From Paraburkholderia heleia NBRC 101817 (lineage in GTDB: Bacteria > Pseudomonadota > Gammaproteobacteria > Burkholderiales > Burkholderiaceae), in assembly GCF_000739775.1 (NCBI RefSeq), contig NZ_BBJH01000020.1, forward strand, positions 120,823-184,822: 64,000 nt of DNA, read 5' to 3'. Positions 25,707 through 37,545 of the stretch are shown here, piece by piece. The translations under genes and the position numbers were made by a program. The stretch's first letter is position 1, and the number at the start of each line of letters is the position of its first letter. The notes under the pieces are model-generated. The model ran no database searches and had not been told where the DNA came from. It was given only the letters and a program-made list of their open reading frames with translations.

Positions 25707-25798
25707 GTTGCTCTCACTGTTGAGTTTTGACCGCGGCGAGCATCGCGGAAAAAGGCAATGGCCGGTGGTACTAGGGATTGGTTTTCGAGGAACCCGCT

Positions 25799-25827
25799 AT
25801 TTAAGCCGGTTTTTCGTTGGCCGTCAA
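25799..25827 (-). promoter_or_regulatory. Promoter of the rpmH operon
   Basis: On the minus strand TTGACG (25827-25822), a 17-base spacer and TTAAAT (25804-25799), about 95 bases upstream of rpmH. Confidence 0.6.
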
Positions 25828-25916
25828 TAGGTTAGGCAATCGAACCTTCCGGAACGGCCAAGCGGCTCTGCCTCGGCCGTGGCGCGGGCACGAACGAGCG
25901 TGCGTTGATCCGTCCC

Positions 25917-25925
25917 TGTGGATAA
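25917..25925 (-). other. DnaA box upstream of dnaA
   Basis: TGTGGATAA on the plus strand, i.e. a perfect TTATCCACA on the minus strand. It lies about 25 bases upstream of a -10-like TAGAAT (25951-25956) that may drive dnaA, consistent with DnaA autoregulation. I see only this one box between rpmH and dnaA. Confidence 0.75.
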
Positions 25926-26128
25926 CTTCCTGGTGAGGGGATTTCGGCGTTAGAATCTCGCCTATCCCAAGAATCCTGCATGCCGCTCCGGCCCGCCTGC
26001 TTGCCGCAAGACCTTTGCCGCGCGGGCTTCCGGAGCCATTGCCGTCGCCTCGTCAGGGCCTCGTCGCGTATGTGCGGCAAGAGCGGGGCGACAGACATGC
26101 ATGCAAACAAAACGACCACAGCAACTCG

Positions 26129-27700
26129 ATGAACGAATTCTGGCAACACTGTTCCGCACTGCTGGAGCGTGAGCTAACGCCCCAGCAGTACGTGACGTGG
26201 ATTAAACCGTTGGCCCCGGTTGCCTTCGATGCTGCGGCGAACACGCTGCAGATAGCCGCTCCCAACCGTTTCAAGCTCGACTGGGTCAAGAGCCAGTTTT
26301 CGGGCCGGATCGCCGATCTGGCGCGCGACTTCTGGCAGGCCCCGGTCGACGTGCAGTTCGTCCTCGACCCGAAGGCGGGCATGCGCGCGCCCCACGTCGC
26401 ACCTGCGGCCGCGTCGCGCGCGCCGCTGGCTGCCGCACCTGCGTCGGTCGTGAGCGCCGCCGCCGCGCCGCAACCGGCCGCCGTGAATGGGGGTACGGGC
26501 CTCGCCGGCATGGTGCAAGCCGCGTCGGCCGCCGCCGCGCAGGCCACCGCCGAAGACGCCGCCGACCTCGACCTGCCCAGCCTCGACGCCAACGAAGCCG
26601 CCGCCGGCCGCCGCACATGGCGCCCGGGCCAGGGGGCGGCTGCGGCCGCTTCGAGCGGCGAGCCGGACCCGACCTACGAGCGCTCGAAGCTCAACCCGGT
26701 GCTCACGTTCGACAACTTCGTGACGGGCAAGGCGAACCAGCTCGCGCGCGCGGCCGCGATCCAGGTCGCCGACAATCCCGGCATCTCGTACAACCCGCTG
26801 TTCCTCTACGGCGGCGTGGGCCTTGGCAAGACCCACCTGATCCACGCGATCGGCAACCAGCTCCTGCTCGACAAGCCGGGCGCGCGCATTCGCTACATCC
26901 ACGCCGAACAGTATGTGTCCGACGTGGTGAAGGCCTACCAGCGCAAGGCGTTCGACGACTTCAAGCGTTACTACCACTCGCTCGACCTGCTGCTGATCGA
27001 CGATATCCAGTTCTTCTCGGGCAAGTCGCGCACGCAGGAAGAGTTCTTCTACGCGTTCGAGGCGCTCGTCGCCAACAAGGCCCAGGTGATCATCACGAGC
27101 GATACGTATCCGAAGGAAATCTCGGGTATCGACGACCGTCTGATCTCGCGTTTCGACTCGGGCCTGACCGTGGCGATCGAGCCGCCGGAGCTCGAAATGC
27201 GCGTGGCCATTTTGATGCGCAAGGCGCAATCGGAAGGCGTCAGCCTGAACGAGGACGTGGCGTTCTTCGTCGCGAAGCACCTGCGCTCGAACGTGCGCGA
27301 ACTCGAAGGCGCGCTGCGCAAGATCCTCGCGTACTCGAAGTTCCACGGCCGCGAGATCTCGATCGAGCTGACCAAGGAAGCGCTCAAGGACCTGCTGACG
27401 GTGCAGAATCGCCAGATTTCGGTCGAGAACATCCAGAAGACGGTGGCGGACTTCTACAGCATCAAGGTCGCCGACATGTATTCGAAGAAGCGCCCGGCGA
27501 ATATCGCGCGCCCGCGCCAGATCGCCATGTATCTGGCCAAGGAGCTCACGCAGAAGAGCCTGCCGGAAATCGGTGAGCTGTTCGGCGGCCGCGACCACAC
27601 CACGGTGCTGCACGCCGTGCGCAAGATCGCCGACGAACGCACCAAGGACGCCCAGCTCAATCACGAGCTGCACGTGCTCGAGCAGACGCTGAAGGGGTAA
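26129..27700 (+). CDS. dnaA: Chromosomal replication initiator DnaA
   Basis: A 523-residue AAA+ initiator that binds DnaA boxes and melts oriC. Domain I (residues 1-85) loads helicase, and a long Ala/Pro-rich domain II linker follows. The AAA+ domain has Walker A GGVGLGKTHL near 228 and Walker B LLIDDIQFF near 290. The C-terminal DNA-binding domain has the signature GGRDHTTVLHAVRKI. ATG 26129 starts MNEFWQHCSALLERELTPQQ, the family start. The gene starts the dnaA-dnaN-gyrB row. Confidence 0.98.
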   Translation: MNEFWQHCSALLERELTPQQYVTWIKPLAPVAFDAAANTLQIAAPNRFKLDWVKSQFSGRIADLARDFWQAPVDVQFVLDPKAGMRAPHVAPAAASRAPLAAAPASVVSAAAAPQPAAVNGGTGLAGMVQAASAAAAQATAEDAADLDLPSLDANEAAAGRRTWRPGQGAAAAASSGEPDPTYERSKLNPVLTFDNFVTGKANQLARAAAIQVADNPGISYNPLFLYGGVGLGKTHLIHAIGNQLLLDKPGARIRYIHAEQYVSDVVKAYQRKAFDDFKRYYHSLDLLLIDDIQFFSGKSRTQEEFFYAFEALVANKAQVIITSDTYPKEISGIDDRLISRFDSGLTVAIEPPELEMRVAILMRKAQSEGVSLNEDVAFFVAKHLRSNVRELEGALRKILAYSKFHGREISIELTKEALKDLLTVQNRQISVENIQKTVADFYSIKVADMYSKKRPANIARPRQIAMYLAKELTQKSLPEIGELFGGRDHTTVLHAVRKIADERTKDAQLNHELHVLEQTLKG

Positions 27701-27988
27701 CACGCATCAGGCGACGGCGCTGGAATGGCGGGGCTCACGGTCGCATTCCGAAGGATTTGCCCTGTTTATTTCGCGGATCGCCCCCAATTTAGGGAAGTGG
27801 TCCGTTTTCAGGCACAATATGGGTTTAACCGCCCGGCGGTCCGGGGCGGGAACCACGCCGCGGCCTGTGCTGCATCCACCGCCTGAGCGGCGCCAAAGTC
27901 GCCGGGCGCACCCGCAGATTCGTGGGGGCGCGTCGGCAATACCGGCGCCAGGCGGGCGCGCAGACCGTCACATCAACGAAGGAACTCT

Positions 27989-29092
27989 ATGCAACTGGTC
28001 AAGACCGAACGCGATAACCTGCTGAGGCCGCTGCAAACGGTGAGCGGCATTGTCGAACGCCGCCACACGTTGCCGATCCTCGCCAATCTGCTGATCACCA
28101 AAACCGGTTCCGACGTCTCGTTCCTGTCGACCGACCTCGAGTTGCAGATCACCACGACCGCCGATTTCGGCGTCGGCAACGACCAGGTGGCCACGACGGT
28201 CGCGGCGCGCAAGCTGCTCGATATCCTGCGCGCCATGCCCGACGGCCAGGTCACGCTCACGCTCGCCGACAAGCGCCTCACGGTGCAGTCGGGCAAGAGC
28301 CGCTTCGCCCTGCAAACGCTCGCCGCGGACGAGTTCCCCACGGTGGCGCAGGCGAAGGACTTCGGCGCGAACCTCGCGGTGCCGCAGAAGACGTTCCGCC
28401 AGTTGCTCGGCATGGTGTATTTCGCCATGGCGCAGCAGGACATCCGCTACTACCTGAACGGCATGCTGCTCGTCGTGGACGGCGACCAGCTCATGGCAGT
28501 CGCGACCGACGGCCACCGCCTCGCGTTCTCGTCGATGAAGATCGAAGGCTCGTTCGCGCGCCAGGAAGTCATCATCCCGCGCAAGACCATTCTCGAACTG
28601 CAGCGCCTGCTCGAAGATATCGACGACGTGCTGAAGATCGACATCGGTTCGACGCAGGTGAAGTTCACCTTCGGCCAGGTCGAGCTCGTCTCGAAGCTCG
28701 TGGAGGGCAAGTTCCCCGACTTCCAGCGTGTGATCCCGAAGGCGCACAAGAACACCTTCCAGATCGGCCGCGAAGAACTGCAGCGCTCGCTGCAACGCGC
28801 GGCCATTCTCACGTCCGACAAGTTCAAGGGCGTGCGCTGCATCATCGAGCCGGGCCAGCTCAAGATCATGTCGACCAACGCCGACCAGGAAGAGGCGCAG
28901 GAAGAACTGGAAATCGCCTACCAGGGCGACACCATCGACATCGGGTTCAACGTCACGTATCTGCTCGACGTACTCGCGAACCTGAAGGTCGACACGCTGG
29001 AAGTGAGCCTCGGCGACGCCAGTTCCAGCGCACTCATCACGATTCCCGAGAACGAGGAATTCAAGTACGTGGTGATGCCGATGCGCATCTAA
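27989..29092 (+). CDS. dnaN: DNA polymerase III sliding clamp, beta subunit
   Basis: A 367-residue clamp that encircles DNA as a dimer and tethers polymerase III. The full-length three-domain sequence is present, starting MQLVKTERDNLLRPLQTVSG and ending in the conserved VVMPMRI. AAGGAACTCT precedes the ATG. The 288 bases after dnaA hold no gene; CACAAT at 27813 may be part of a dnaN promoter. Confidence 0.98.
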   Translation: MQLVKTERDNLLRPLQTVSGIVERRHTLPILANLLITKTGSDVSFLSTDLELQITTTADFGVGNDQVATTVAARKLLDILRAMPDGQVTLTLADKRLTVQSGKSRFALQTLAADEFPTVAQAKDFGANLAVPQKTFRQLLGMVYFAMAQQDIRYYLNGMLLVVDGDQLMAVATDGHRLAFSSMKIEGSFARQEVIIPRKTILELQRLLEDIDDVLKIDIGSTQVKFTFGQVELVSKLVEGKFPDFQRVIPKAHKNTFQIGREELQRSLQRAAILTSDKFKGVRCIIEPGQLKIMSTNADQEEAQEELEIAYQGDTIDIGFNVTYLLDVLANLKVDTLEVSLGDASSSALITIPENEEFKYVVMPMRI

Positions 29093-29117
29093 AAAGCGCG
29101 ACAGAAGAAGAACACCA

Positions 29118-29140
29118 GGGGGCGCTGCGCCCCTTTGGCG
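29118..29140 (+). terminator. Weak terminator-like hairpin between dnaN and gyrB
   Basis: GGGGCG / CGCCCC with a CTG loop, then TTT and a T5 run ten bases on. It may reduce but probably not abolish read-through to gyrB. Confidence 0.4.
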
Positions 29141-29205
29141 TTTTTATGGCTTTTTGAAAAAGTCTCGAGCAGTAACACAGGCAGTACGCAGAACCGGAAA
29201 ATTCC

Positions 29206-31680
<2,475 letters not shown>

Positions 31681-31704
31681 TCGTTGGTTCTGATGCCTTC
31701 ATCG

Positions 31705-31742
31705 AAAAACAAACGCCCGGTTTCCGGGCGTTTGTTTTTTTG
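31705..31742. terminator. Bidirectional intrinsic terminator after gyrB
   Basis: AAACGCCCGG / CCGGGCGTTT with a 2-4-nt loop and flanking A and T runs. It separates convergent gyrB and the nitroreductase gene. Confidence 0.9.
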
Positions 31743-31761
31743 TCCTGCCTCACGCCTCGAC

Positions 31762-32433
31762 TCAAACCGGAAAGCCCACTGGAATGACATAGACGACGCT
31801 CTGCCCGGAAGGCAAACCGAGCGCCTGGGCTGCCTGCGGCCCATCGACCGCGCCCACGGGCACAGCGACAAGCCCGAGCGCAACGGCCTGCAGCAGCAGG
31901 TTCTGGGCGGCGTGTCCGGCCTCGAGGTCGCTATACACACTGGCTCTCGCCCCATACCTCTGGGTGAGACGGCCGGGATCGGCAGCCACCACGATCAAGG
32001 CCGGCGCCGCCCCGACAGACGCTTGCCCGAGTGCGAGCGCTTGCAGCCTGGGGCGCAGATCGGGCGTCGCTCGCGTCTGCGCCCGGTGGCCTTGGGGCAC
32101 GTAGTGCATTACCTCCGCTGCGGTCACCATGTAGAGTTCGAGCGCATACAAAGCCCCGGCCGAAGGCGCTGCGCGCTTGCCGTCCGGGCTAGTGATGCCC
32201 TGGCCAGCCCACATCAGCTGGCCGACGGTCTCGACAGGCAACGGGTCGGAGCGGAACCTGCGCACGGACCTGCGCCGCTGGATGGCATCCTCCAGCGAGA
32301 CCGTGCCGGACACTTTGGGTTTGGGCAGCGCGATCTCACTGGTGTACTTCGCCGGCCTCTCCTGCGCCTGGCCGGTGGAAACCTGGGTCATTGCGCCCGC
32401 AGCCAGTGCGGCCAGCAGTTCACGGCGTTTCAT
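31762..32433 (-). CDS. Exported SagB-type nitroreductase-family protein
   Basis: A 223-residue flavin-dependent oxidoreductase-fold protein. A twin-arginine-like N-terminus (MKRRELLAALAAGAMTQ) suggests export, perhaps by Tat. The nitroreductase core shows IQRRRSVRRFRSDPLP near 52, then PSAGALYALELYMV, the SagB/ThcOx subgroup pattern. These enzymes oxidise azoline rings or reduce nitro compounds; no azole-peptide genes are nearby, so the substrate is open. It borders the probable oriC. Confidence 0.87.
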   Translation of the reverse strand: MKRRELLAALAAGAMTQVSTGQAQERPAKYTSEIALPKPKVSGTVSLEDAIQRRRSVRRFRSDPLPVETVGQLMWAGQGITSPDGKRAAPSAGALYALELYMVTAAEVMHYVPQGHRAQTRATPDLRPRLQALALGQASVGAAPALIVVAADPGRLTQRYGARASVYSDLEAGHAAQNLLLQAVALGLVAVPVGAVDGPQAAQALGLPSGQSVVYVIPVGFPV

Positions 32434-32589
32434 CCGGCGCCTCCATGAGTGACGGCGCAGGCCCGCATGGCCTTCGCGATTCTCGCTATTTCATATTTTT
32501 GAGCGGCACTCGGGCCATGGCGCAATTTGATCAACAATCGCGTGCCGGCCCACTCGCAGAAGTTATAGACCGTAAATTCGAGATTACGA

Positions 32590-32875
32590 GGTCCGATTTG
32601 ACGTCGCGATTTTCTTCCCCCGCTATCCACAGCCCCCAGCGGATAACTCTCGGAAAACCCCTGGAAATCACTGTGCATGAATCGGGGATAACTTCGGCCG
32701 CGCGCAAACTGCGGAAAAGTTGCCAGCAGCTGCCTCGCGTTGTCCCATGAGCGCCCGCAAGGTTATGTTTTTCCCACACCCTTGTTTACTCAATGGTTTT
32801 CCGGGGTTATCCACAGAATACCCAGGGGCTTGTTAACTATTACTACGTTTACGTATACATACGTTATTAAAACCC
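32590..32875. other. oriC: Probable chromosomal origin of replication (oriC)
   Basis: A 533-base gene-free gap holds a perfect DnaA box (32807-32815), a one-mismatch box CTATCCACA (32623-32631) and two-mismatch candidates at 32638-32646, 32672-32680, 32683-32691 and 32769-32778. An AT-rich stretch at 32829-32873, with the inverted repeat ACGTAT-AC-ATACGT, follows the perfect box and could be the unwinding element. This is much richer than the rpmH-dnaA gap. The assignment is inferred from sequence pattern and position next to gyrB. Confidence 0.75.
32807..32815 (+). other. Perfect DnaA box in probable oriC
   Basis: TTATCCACA exactly, 14 bases before the AT-rich stretch. Confidence 0.85.
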
Positions 32876-32965
32876 TGGAACCCTCGCATCGGAAACGAAG
32901 ATGCCGCCATGAGACGTCCTGGCGGCATCGTTCAAACCACGTTCAAACCGTACGGATCAAGTGCT

Positions 32966-33445
32966 TTATGCGAGCGGGATATAAAGCTCCGTCTTCAAGT
33001 CGTCCGGCGCCGCCTCATCGGGCGTATTCAGATAAATCTCGAACGACGGCGCCGAAAAGTCCGGCGTGCGTCCGAGCTTCTGCAATCCCTCGTTGTAAAA
33101 CCACGTCCACGCCTGGCCCAGCCCCTGATACGGCCCCTTGTGCAGCATCATCGCGTGCTCGCCGCCACGCAGCCGGAACTTCTCGACAGGCGCCACGATT
33201 TCCACATCGGTTTCCTGCCCCAGATGCAGCGCCGCCTTTGAGCGCAGCTTCGATTCTTCGACCGTATTGGGATCGTCGTAATAGATGCCGACCATCTTCG
33301 ACCCCGACGTGCGCACGTTACGCTCGCCGAGCCATTGCGCGAGCGTGTAGAACGCGTCGCCGATCTTCATGTACGGACCCACGTGGCTGACGGCGAGCAA
33401 GTCCATCGGCTCGAGGGTGACAAGGTTCACGTCGTGCTTTTTCAT
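32966..33445 (-). CDS. GyrI-like small-molecule-binding domain protein
   Basis: A 159-residue single-domain protein of the GyrI-like (SHS2/AraC-effector-binding) group. Seen are the start VNLVTLEPMDLLAVSHVGPY, a central YYDDPNTVEESKLRSKAAL and ending EIYLNTPDEAAPDDLKTELY. Relatives bind drugs or inhibit DNA gyrase (SbmC/GyrI). There is no DNA-binding domain. It lies next to the probable oriC and 1.3 kb from gyrB, which is suggestive but not proof of a gyrase link. Confidence 0.87.
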   Translation of the reverse strand: MKKHDVNLVTLEPMDLLAVSHVGPYMKIGDAFYTLAQWLGERNVRTSGSKMVGIYYDDPNTVEESKLRSKAALHLGQETDVEIVAPVEKFRLRGGEHAMMLHKGPYQGLGQAWTWFYNEGLQKLGRTPDFSAPSFEIYLNTPDEAAPDDLKTELYIPLA

Positions 33446-33548
33446 GATGGCGTCTCCTGGTGCGATGGCCGCGCGATTGCGCAGCGCCTGCGAACCAGGA
33501 TAGCACCACGCTCCGTGCGGTGCCCCTGGCGTGCCGGGGGCACGCGCC

Positions 33549-33929
33549 TCACAAACCCACGCGCGTCACCGGATGCGCCTCGAGCCACGTGTTCTCTTCA
33601 TCGTCGTAGAGCCGCGAGCGCGTGAGAAAGCGCAGGCCAGTAGGACGTTCGAGCGAAAACATGCCGCCGTTGCCTGGCACGACGTCGATGATGAGCTGGG
33701 TGTGCTGCCAGTACTCAAACTGCGCCTGGGTCATATAGAACGGCATCCCGCCGATTTCTCCCAATTGCACGTCGGCATTGCCGACCATGAACTCGCCGAC
33801 GGGAAAGCACATGGGCGCACTGCCGTCGCAGCAGCCGCCCGACTGATGAAAGAGCAGGGACCCGTGCTCGCGCGCCAGCTGCTCGATCAGCGCGAGCGCG
33901 GCCGGCGTGGCGGTAACGCGTTCGACCAT
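33549..33929 (-). CDS. DUF779 domain-containing protein
   Basis: A 126-residue protein of the DUF779 family with a Cys cluster SGGCCDGSAPMCFP near residues 30-43 that may bind metal. It is downstream of an aldehyde dehydrogenase on the same strand (about 100 bases), an association seen widely, so it probably assists that enzyme or its substrate handling. The exact role is unknown. Confidence 0.9.
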   Translation of the reverse strand: MVERVTATPAALALIEQLAREHGSLLFHQSGGCCDGSAPMCFPVGEFMVGNADVQLGEIGGMPFYMTQAQFEYWQHTQLIIDVVPGNGGMFSLERPTGLRFLTRSRLYDDEENTWLEAHPVTRVGL

Positions 33930-34031
33930 GTCGTGACGCTCCTCTCAAGAGGCAAAGAAGGAGGCGTCGCGCGCGGCTGCCGCCTGCGAACCGCAAACCG
34001 CCGCGCGCGACGCATAGGGCACACCGTGCGA

Positions 34032-35552
<1,521 letters not shown>

Positions 35553-35624
35553 CTGCGTGCTCCTCAATGTTCTCGATCTCGATATGGACGGGCGCAGCCA
35601 GGCTGCGCTACCGCGGCACGCTAA

Positions 35625-35640
35625 CGCGAGAACCATGCCA
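35625..35640 (-). promoter_or_regulatory. Possible sigma-54 promoter of the aldehyde dehydrogenase
   Basis: On the minus strand TGGCAT-N5-TCGCG, close to the -24/-12 consensus TGGCAY-N5-TTGCW with two mismatches, 73 bases upstream of the start codon. Confidence 0.35.
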
Positions 35641-35692
35641 GCGCGCCGGCGCAGTGGCGCGCTGCCGGGCAGTCGCGGCTCAGCGCGTCCAT

Positions 35693-35706
35693 GCATTCCG
35701 GAATGC
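35693..35706. promoter_or_regulatory. Perfect 14-base palindrome, possible activator site
   Basis: GCATTCCGGAATGC, an exact palindrome about 55 bases upstream of the sigma-54-like element, a usual place for an enhancer-binding activator. The match is direct; the role is inferred. Confidence 0.45.
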
Positions 35707-35882
35707 GCGGCGCGCGGGCCTGCGGGGCGGAGAAACGATTGCGTCAGGCCGGAACAGAGGCGCGGCCAACTGCTCAAGAAGTGAACAGCCCGGGCGCGCA
35801 ACAGTGGCGGGGGTCGAAGATTTGCCGCGCGCGGGCCTCACTTGCGGTAGGCTTTGCACCCGTAACAGTCAGGAGAGTCTGC

Positions 35883-36077
35883 ATGTCGAGTACATTCGTT
35901 TGCCGCAACCAGTCGTGCGGCACCCCGTGGGATCAGAGCGAGGTCGTGATCAAGAACGAAGGGCAGGGGCCCTTGTTCCGGTGTCCCTTGTGCGGCGCCC
36001 GCAACTACCTGGAACAGTTCGAGGACGACGACGGGAACGTCGTTTATGAACAGGTGGACGGCAAGCCGTTCCTCTGA
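35883..36077 (+). CDS. Small zinc-ribbon protein
   Basis: A 64-residue protein with two Cys pairs, CRNQSC near 7-12 and CPLCG near 35-38, fitting a zinc ribbon, then an acidic tail (EQFEDDDGNVV). ATG 35883 has CAGGAG eight bases upstream; longer readings cross the intergenic region. Function unknown; such proteins may act as chaperone- or nucleic-acid-binding modules. Confidence 0.75.
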   Translation: MSSTFVCRNQSCGTPWDQSEVVIKNEGQGPLFRCPLCGARNYLEQFEDDDGNVVYEQVDGKPFL

Positions 36078-36413
36078 GCGCTGGCGGGTGGACGATCTGG
36101 ACTGCGCGCCTGATGCCGGCGGGAGTCCGAAAAGCTGGGCACCCGGACCTCAGTTCAATCGTCTGGATCCCGAAGTTTTTCGCCGCCGTCCGTGCGGTTG
36201 CAGACATGGACGGCGTGGCAAGTGCCTGAGCGGCCTGCCGCTGCACGGCGAAGCGTGAGAGCCGGCCAGCGAGGTGCCGCTTTCAGCGGCGTCCATCTCC
36301 AATTTAGTCGGACTATTTGTTACCTATCCATACGGGTAGGCTGGCGAGCGCCCCGGAGCGTCCTACAGTACTTCATACGATAAGAAACCACGGCGGGACC
36401 AACGGGGAAAGCC
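36078..36413. other. 336-base intergenic region
   Basis: No convincing gene. A near-perfect inverted repeat CCTATCC-ATAC-GGGTAGG (36323-36340) lies about 75 bases upstream of the gene at 36414 and could be its operator. Confidence 0.5.
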
Positions 36414-36671
36414 ATGACATTCGTCGAACAGGAAATCGCGCACATCGCGCGCGTGATGCCGCCGTCGCTGGCTGGCGATTTCGAGATACCGGTGATGGGT
36501 GTTGCGTACTGGCGCAAGCGCCTGCACGCGCTTCTGAGGCAAAACCATCTGACTCACGTTCAGCTTTCGACCGTCGACACGCTGCTGCGCCAGCTCGACG
36601 GCTTCGAGGCGCTCGGCCGCTGGCTGCCGCGCCCGAAGCAGGCATCGCGCCACGTGAGGCGCGTGAAGTAA
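36414..36671 (+). CDS. Small hypothetical protein, paralogue of the gene at 18449
   Basis: An 85-residue soluble protein starting MTFVEQEIAHIARVMPPSLA. It aligns along most of its length with the protein at 18449-18685 (EIAHI, PSL, YW-x3-RL, TVD) and differs in a basic C-terminal tail (PRPKQASRHVRRVK). No known domain. It is followed by a shared terminator facing tRNA-Lys. Confidence 0.7.
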   Translation: MTFVEQEIAHIARVMPPSLAGDFEIPVMGVAYWRKRLHALLRQNHLTHVQLSTVDTLLRQLDGFEALGRWLPRPKQASRHVRRVK

Positions 36672-36698
36672 CCCAGGCCAGTGGCCGCGCAGAAATGC

Positions 36699-36730
36699 AA
36701 AAAGCCCGATCGCAAGGATCGGGCTTTTTG
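36699..36730. terminator. Bidirectional intrinsic terminator
   Basis: AAGCCCGATC / GATCGGGCTT with a short loop and flanking A5 and T5 runs. It lies between the small gene at 36414 and convergent tRNA-Lys. Confidence 0.88.
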
Positions 36731-36741
36731 GCTGAATTCGC

Positions 36742-36817
36742 TGGTGGGGCGTGAGTGACTCGAACACTCGACCTACGGATTAAGAGTCCGCTGCTCTACC
36801 AACTGAGCTAACGCCCC
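36742..36817 (-). tRNA. tRNA-Lys (anticodon CTT)
   Basis: A 76-nt cloverleaf with the CCA end encoded. Acceptor GGGGCGT pairs with ACGCCCC, the D arm reads AGCTCAGTTGGTAGAGC, the anticodon loop is CTCTTAA giving CTT, and the T loop is TTCGAGT. It reads AAG codons. Confidence 0.95.
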
Positions 36818-36830
36818 CAACAGAAAAAAG

Positions 36831-36859
36831 ATTATGCAGGACTTTTCTGAGCTTGGCAA
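36831..36859 (-). promoter_or_regulatory. Promoter of tRNA-Lys
   Basis: On the minus strand TTGCCA (36859-36854), a 17-base spacer and CATAAT (36836-36831), followed by CTTTTTTCT. The same 14-base segment ATAATCTTTTTTCT occurs at the tRNA-Phe promoter. Confidence 0.75.
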
Positions 36860-37092
36860 GCTCTCCCTGCAAATTTTCCGAAAATAGTTTGTCGAGGCTG
36901 CGGCGCAAACTTCGGCTGCCCAGGCGTTTGTACCTTTACCGCGAGGGCCGTCCCGGCCCGGTATGATGTCGCCACTGCCTGGCCTCGGGCCAGCTTTCAA
37001 GCCAGTCGCTGTGCACCGCCTGTTCGCCGAAGCTGGCAGCGGACGGCCGCAATCGGCTGGAATCGTCGCACGGCAATCCACAAAGGCAAACG

Positions 37093-37497
37093 ATGGACGA
37101 CAACGCAATCGACGCGCTGCTGGAGCGCGTGCTGGCCCCGTGGGTGCGCGCGCTCGGGATGAAGCCCGTCGAGGTCTCGGAAGACAGCGCCACCCTGCGC
37201 CTGCCGTTTTCCGGCGAGTTGCGGCATTCGGGCGGCGTGATCTGCGGCCAGGTGTTCATGGCGGCGGCGGACACGGCCATGATCGTCGCGATCACGGCCG
37301 CGCTCGGCGGCTTCAAGCCCATGACGACCGTTGCGCTGAACACCAGTTTCATGCGCGCGGTGCGCAAGGGCGACGTGCTCGTGACGGCCCGCGTGCTGCG
37401 CACGGGCCGCAATCTGGTGTTCGGCGAAATAGAACTCTACGACGAAGACGGCCGGATGGCCGTTCACGCAACCTCGACTTACGCGCTGCTCGATTAA
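37093..37497 (+). CDS. PaaI-type hotdog-fold thioesterase
   Basis: A 134-residue acyl-CoA thioesterase-like protein. The hotdog helix carries HSGGVICGQVFMAAADTAM near 48-66, the PaaI pattern, and a beta strand TVALNTSFMRAVRKGD follows. The substrate is probably a small or aromatic acyl-CoA, but this cannot be read from sequence. The patatin gene follows 48 bases downstream on the same strand and may be co-transcribed. Confidence 0.9.
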   Translation: MDDNAIDALLERVLAPWVRALGMKPVEVSEDSATLRLPFSGELRHSGGVICGQVFMAAADTAMIVAITAALGGFKPMTTVALNTSFMRAVRKGDVLVTARVLRTGRNLVFGEIELYDEDGRMAVHATSTYALLD

Positions 37498-37545
37498 GCT
37501 TGGCGCTTCCGATCGTTTTCGGTCGCTTCGAAGGACGTAGAAGGC

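Noticed and set aside
32430..32678. Minus-strand frame of 82 codons reaching into the origin region
   Set aside because: No ribosome site or family, and it crosses DnaA boxes.
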